Of a stretch of 64,000 nt of DNA, positions 59,831 to 64,000 are shown in pieces. Both the position numbers and the translations under genes were made by a program. Within the stretch, counting starts at the first letter, position 1; every line of letters starts with the position of its first letter. Origin of the DNA: Albugo candida (taxonomy: Eukaryota; Oomycota; Peronosporomycetes; Albuginales). The notes under the pieces were generated by a model. That model did not search any database. It had not been told where the DNA came from and saw nothing but the letters and a program-made list of their open reading frames with translations. The stretch is taken from the NCBI GenBank assembly GCA_040437565.1, contig JBDOQK010000032.1, positions 124,001 to 188,000 on the forward strand, written 5' to 3'.

Positions 59831-61507
59831 CTACTGCAAGTCGATTCGATTGAAATGGTTCTGCATTGATTGCATTTGTGATGATATGGATCGTTGATGC
59901 TGTGATGGAGGCGGCTGAGACGAAAACGCAGCTCTCAAACGGCTAGGGCCGTTGTTAGGTGTTGAAGATGTGCTTTGTCCGTCCGTATAAGTTTCATCAG
60001 CTTCTTCATTCCGAGATCCATGTGGATGCAGAAAGCCAGTCGTGTGATTGATGAAAAAATGTGTAAGTCGCATCTTTTTGCTCGGTTTGATAGACAAAAC
60101 CGTACGGCCAAACTAAGTAGAAGACAGACTTGTTGGTGACGCGTCGTTCAAGTAAGCATTCTAGAGAAAATGTACCTTGATATGAACAGAATGATTGCTT
60201 TGGAGATGCAGAGGTCGATATATATACCGCAGAGTCCCATTTGAGCTGCCGGCGTCCTTGATAAAAAACTCTCCCTAAAATTTTCGATGAGCATCAAATT
60301 ACACAGCTTTCACAGGATAATCATACCTTGTTGTAATGAATCTCTGCGTGTATGGTGGACACTGTTCGGTATTTTAAGATCAAATCGCATTGCGATGAGC
60401 GACCAACCATCAAAGGTCGGTGCGCTTCCGTTTCCAAAAGTGATTTATAGCTTAGTTGATACTTTGTTGATAGATTCAAAGTGGTTGATGAATGTTTCGT
60501 CACCACTTGAAACATAATGGATGGTGCGCTGAGTCGATCCGGCATAAGGGACACAAATCGACCATCTGGAAGCTTGCTTTTGGCAGGATAAGGTGTTTTA
60601 CAAATAGAGCAAGTCCGAGCATTACTCTCGTCGAGAATCGTGCAAACTTCGTTCTTGTCCCCATTCGTATTCCATCGCTTGAGACAATTCAGATGTATGT
60701 ACTTGGTATCACCGGTACACTTGCACGGAGCAATAAGTGGATTATCGTCCTCGGACTCGTCATAGCATATGTAGCATGTTGCACTCATAGATCGGCGTTG
60801 CGCCGAGTTTCGTGGCTTAGACTCATCCATTGCTGGTGTATCACCGATCTCGTCATCTGTGTCTAAACCGCTATCCGCATCTGGTCCCATTGCTTCTTGA
60901 CAAATTACTCGCTGAATCAAGGTGCTAACCTCAGATGAAGACAAGGAAGCATCGTTACTGCCCAATCCACCCGTGTCAATCTCCGTCACTAAGAGACCCA
61001 CAGAGCCAAATCGAATGATATCACCCACGCGTATTCGATGCTTGCCACTTCGTATAGATTTTGTGCCCAAAATTTGACAGGTTCCAGTGTGTGCCGAAAA
61101 CTTTTCTGAAGAAGGAAGCAACTCGTATCCTTCATTTACATAATCAATATTCAAACAAGGCGCTCGTGGATCCTCAATGTACATTTTCTCGCGTGAACTG
61201 GATGCTACGACTTCTAACACAACATTCGTCAGCACGAAATACCATAAAAAAAGTTGACGATATGTACCATTGCTCTGCGCATGTTTTGGACCGTAAATGG
61301 TAACTCCACACTTTGACAAAGTACGCCGAAATTTGTTTTTAGCAACAGCGGTGATCCCACGAATTTCAAGTCTATACATTCAAAAATCAACTCAGAACTT
61401 TTGACAGGCTATATACTCAAGTGGACCTACATGTCTGCTTTACCGTCTCCACTAAAAAATTCTGTGGCACGAGACAAACTCCATTTTTTGTCGGATGTAG
61501 GTGTCAT
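59831..61507 (-). CDS. FHA-RINGv-FHA protein
   Basis: Four exons (61507-61431, 61371-60327, 60274-60176, 60112-59831) with introns of 59, 52 and 63 bp give 500 residues. A first FHA-like region ends with SGKHRIRVGDIIRFGSVGLL at about 150. The RING-CH (C4HC3) finger follows at about 225-290: CYIC, CKC, HLNCLKRW and CSIC. A second, complete FHA domain spans about 330-425 (LMVGRSSQCDLIL, VSTIHAEI, IKDAGSSNGT) and is cut by two introns. The tail is Ser/Gln rich. RINGv domains are E3 ubiquitin ligases, mostly in membrane MARCH proteins; here no membrane segment is obvious except a weak one near residue 70. FHA domains bind phosphothreonine, so a phospho-directed ligase is the likely role (inference). 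Confidence 0.82.
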
Positions 61508-62120
61508 TTTAAAAGTGATGTACCTCGGTATCAATTTCTGCAGTGAAGGCGATTGTACGTGGTGATGGATTGAGAAGAATAGTCAATGCGATCTCTCTAG
61601 ACGTCAAGAATTCTGTCGGGGCGTAATGTTGGAAATAACAGAGTAGAAATGAAACCTATTTCTCTTAAAATTTTAATGTGAGTAATATTTTGTATTTTAT
61701 TTCTGTCCGCCTTCTCTCCCTGTTTTTACGGAATACAATTTTCTTTATAAAACACAGATGAGAGAAACTTGGAACAAAAGGCTATAATAGATAGTATTTT
61801 CCTAGAAAATACAGAACATACTTTATGATTGTATCGATCACCACACTCTTTTAGGGCTTGCCGTGTAGAAGATTAGAACGACGGAACAGACTATACTCAA
61901 ACAGTTGCTTAGCTCTGCGCATGAACTAATCACCTAATACCGCCCTACTCACATTTCCAGTAACTTGTATCGTATCTGAATCGTTTTGAGTCTGGGAAAT
62001 CATTCCTTTCTTTCAACTTAAGCTTTGATTTGTTTACTAATTGGTAGTCGTGACGTGTGTCAAACACCAGAGTATAAACTATCGAGGGTTTTCAAGTAAA
62101 ACATATTGTCTTAGAGCTCC
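61508..62120. other. divergent intergenic region, no gene seen
   Basis: 613 bp between two head-to-head genes for zinc-finger ligases. It is AT-rich, and no conserved site could be assigned. Confidence 0.5.
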
Positions 62121-63023
62121 ATGGCGCTCGAACTTCGTCGACGATGGAGTGATGAAAGTATTACATACAATCGACATTTATCACGCAGCTCTACTGAGTC
62201 AACTTCTTCGAATCATCATCATCGTTCACCTTTTGTAACACATATTACTGCGAATTACGAGTGTAATGATGGCTCCGAAGGAAATGAACATCATTCTAGC
62301 TGTATTCCGGACGATCAAGAATGCGTTATCTGTTTAGATACTCTTGTCAACTCGGGTCAAGCACTCTTCACAGCAGAATGTGGTCATCGGTATCACTTCA
62401 ACTGTCTGCTGGAGAATATAAATCATGATGAAGCGAATTCTGACAAATGTCCGATTTGCCGCAAATCACAGCATGAATGGCCACATCAGACCAAAGGACT
62501 CGTAAATGCGCACCCCTTCTGTACAAATTGTGGTAAAAGAGGGACCGGTGGTCAATTCTGCGATGGTTGCGGTCATTCACTGTCACATACACCTACCGCG
62601 CGTGATCGTGCACGTGCCGCTGCGGCAGCGATTGCAGCAAGAAGCAGTATTGTTGTCGAGTGTCCAACGTGTCGTGTCCGCTGTCTAGTGAATACAAACG
62701 CAAGAGGAACCCTGCAGTGCCCGAATGGTCATTTATTTCAAGTTCACGTTGCGAGCGGAAATGAAAATGCCCCCACCTCTGCTGGAAGCTCAATTAGACC
62801 TTCTATGGGTGGTCCTCACAGCTTTCGACCGCCTCCCCAATTGCGTTCCAGCGCACCGCATACCGCCCCAAGTCATACTGCTGGACATCGTGAGTCGTTC
62901 GGATCGAGTCGAGTGATAATGCGGCAGTGTCCGACTTGTTTTACTCACGTCCAGATGCCGCCAGGATCTCATACTGGCCAATACATGTGCCCTCATGGTC
63001 ATACATTTTACTACGCTCCGTAA
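62121..63023 (+). CDS. RING-finger protein with zinc-ribbon repeats
   Basis: One frame of 300 residues. A RING-H2 finger lies at about 68-115: CVIC, then CGHRYHFNCL, then CPICR. Three further Cys-rich modules follow: FCTNCGKRG with FCDGCGH (double zinc ribbon), CPTCRVRCLVN with CPNGHLF, and CPTCFTHVQ with CPHGHTF at the very end. The last two are a repeated unit (CPTC, about 15 residues, CPxGH). Likely an E3 ubiquitin ligase; the C-terminal zinc modules may bind substrate or RNA. Start is the first ATG, 80 bp after an unrelated upstream frame. Confidence 0.85.
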   Translation: MALELRRRWSDESITYNRHLSRSSTESTSSNHHHRSPFVTHITANYECNDGSEGNEHHSSCIPDDQECVICLDTLVNSGQALFTAECGHRYHFNCLLENINHDEANSDKCPICRKSQHEWPHQTKGLVNAHPFCTNCGKRGTGGQFCDGCGHSLSHTPTARDRARAAAAAIAARSSIVVECPTCRVRCLVNTNARGTLQCPNGHLFQVHVASGNENAPTSAGSSIRPSMGGPHSFRPPPQLRSSAPHTAPSHTAGHRESFGSSRVIMRQCPTCFTHVQMPPGSHTGQYMCPHGHTFYYAP

Positions 63024-63135
63024 AAGTGCTCCTTTGGAATTACAAGAGTCTCACGTGTAGCAGTAGTGGTTCATTTTTTCCAATTTTTATCAGAGTTTAC
63101 GAATTCGATAGAAGAGAGAGAGATAACGAAAGATA

Positions 63136-63993
63136 TTATTCAGGTCCTTGGGAAATGAGAATATCGCCACAGATGAACGCATTCAGACCTTGTAACTTTT
63201 TGAGTGTGAGGTCCATGGGGTAGCTGTACATTTCGACATTCAAAGGCATCGAATTTGCGGTCCGTTGATCCACTTGGATATATGTCCAGCAAACAGGAAC
63301 AAACGCGTTTGCATCCGATATCACATCGCCGTCCAAAGTAGCAGTCGGAGGTGGAGGAGGTGTTGACATGGTGTTGCCTTGTTCCGTTGTGTATGAGGCT
63401 ATAGGAGAAAAAACTGATGCATCTTTCGGGGATACTGTGAGCTCGAAAACAACGCACGCGCCGTGTGGAAGATTCTCCAAAGGTGTTTGCATGTGCCAAG
63501 TAAACGACCACAACAGCGAGGACGACAATACAAGTGGCTGGATAGATACCTGCTGACGCATTTCCACAAGATTGCGCTGCAGACCAACAACGGAAATGAT
63601 TACACGTGGTCGATACAGATTTTGAGGGTTATCGAGACCGATAGATTCGATAAACACCGACACATACGAGCTGTGACGTATTTTTCCAGGCTCCTTCTGC
63701 AGGAATAGAAGCGGGACTTCCGCTTGATACGAATTTATGATTCCAGTATTTGCATTCGGACTCAAGCCTGCATTACCGGCGTTTGCGTTGGAATATTTTC
63801 TTTTCACAGCGCTCAAAAGAGCGCTTGACGATGCTGTTGTTCGCTGCAAAAAGCTGAGCGTTCGTTGCCTGCTGGAATTCGGTGACGTTGCGATTGGCTT
63901 GATTGCAAACGAGTTTGTTCGTGGAGAGGAACAAGAGACGCTAGATATGGCATTTTTAACCAGCACGGCCTTCAACTTTTGTACTTGAATCAT
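63136..63993 (-). CDS. AIDA-like C2-domain protein, start near window edge
   Basis: A frame of 285 residues, stop at 63136. Residues about 110-285 match the C2 domain of axin interactor AIDA: SYVSVFIESIGLDNPQNLYR, then LPHGACVVFELTV, then WTYIQVDQ and PLNVEMYSYPMDLTLKKLQ. The family match ends at the C-terminus as in AIDA. The N-terminal about 100 residues are Ser-rich and do not show AIDA's helical N-terminal domain. The ATG at 63993 is only 7 bp from the window edge, so the true start may lie outside. It converges with the RING gene. AIDA C2 domains bind phosphoinositides at membranes. Confidence 0.7.
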   Translation of the reverse strand: MIQVQKLKAVLVKNAISSVSCSSPRTNSFAIKPIATSPNSSRQRTLSFLQRTTASSSALLSAVKRKYSNANAGNAGLSPNANTGIINSYQAEVPLLFLQKEPGKIRHSSYVSVFIESIGLDNPQNLYRPRVIISVVGLQRNLVEMRQQVSIQPLVLSSSLLWSFTWHMQTPLENLPHGACVVFELTVSPKDASVFSPIASYTTEQGNTMSTPPPPPTATLDGDVISDANAFVPVCWTYIQVDQRTANSMPLNVEMYSYPMDLTLKKLQGLNAFICGDILISQGPE

Positions 63994-64000
63994 CTCGCTC

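Overview
The window is nuclear DNA of a flagellated, walled eukaryote, most likely an oomycete and perhaps Albugo-like (inference). Genes are packed on both strands with 50-300 bp between many of them. Introns are mostly 47-64 bp, with GT-AG or occasional GC-AG ends. Several proteins have oomycete-type architectures: START-FYVE, PH-START-DUF1336 (EDR2-like) and SulP-STAS-CNBD. Flagellar genes (IFT54, a PG-rich-repeat axonemal protein) indicate zoospores. It is a draft assembly: ten runs of exactly 100 N occur, and nine of them carry the same sequence on both sides (23 to 1771 bp). These are unmerged contig overlaps, not biological duplications, and they create false tandem copies and spurious residues in RAD21, INTS7, the EF-hand protein and the EDR2/CXC pair.

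Layout. 1-7 kb: a partial membrane protein, a triple-RRM protein, two tandem Mn-type superoxide dismutases, a small La-motif protein and ribosomal protein uS3. 9-13 kb: REV1 translesion polymerase divergent from GTP cyclohydrolase I. 13-29 kb, nearly all minus strand: an eight-repeat EF-hand-like protein, RAD21 cohesin kleisin, Integrator subunit 7, START-FYVE protein and a CtIP/Sae2-like end-resection factor. 28.8-34.7 kb: one zinc-motif protein, then a gene-poor stretch with a candidate secreted protein. 34.7-50 kb: IFT54, EDR2-like lipid-binding protein, CXC (LIN54/TSO1-type) protein with a C-terminal F-box, a CID-cyclin-RS protein and a PG-rich flagellar protein. 50-54.7 kb: SulP transporter and two small unknown genes. 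54.9-59.8 kb: gene-poor, with worn Ty1/copia fragments in both orientations. 59.8-64 kb: an FHA-RINGv-FHA protein, a RING protein and an AIDA-like C2 protein.

The most interesting content is domain architecture. IFT54 carries two tandem N-terminal CH domains joined across a phase-0 intron. One gene fuses an RNA polymerase II CTD-interaction domain to a cyclin K/T-type box and an RS tail. A CXC DNA-binding protein ends in an F-box. All exon models are manual readings of frame, splice consensus and family similarity; none was tested against transcripts.
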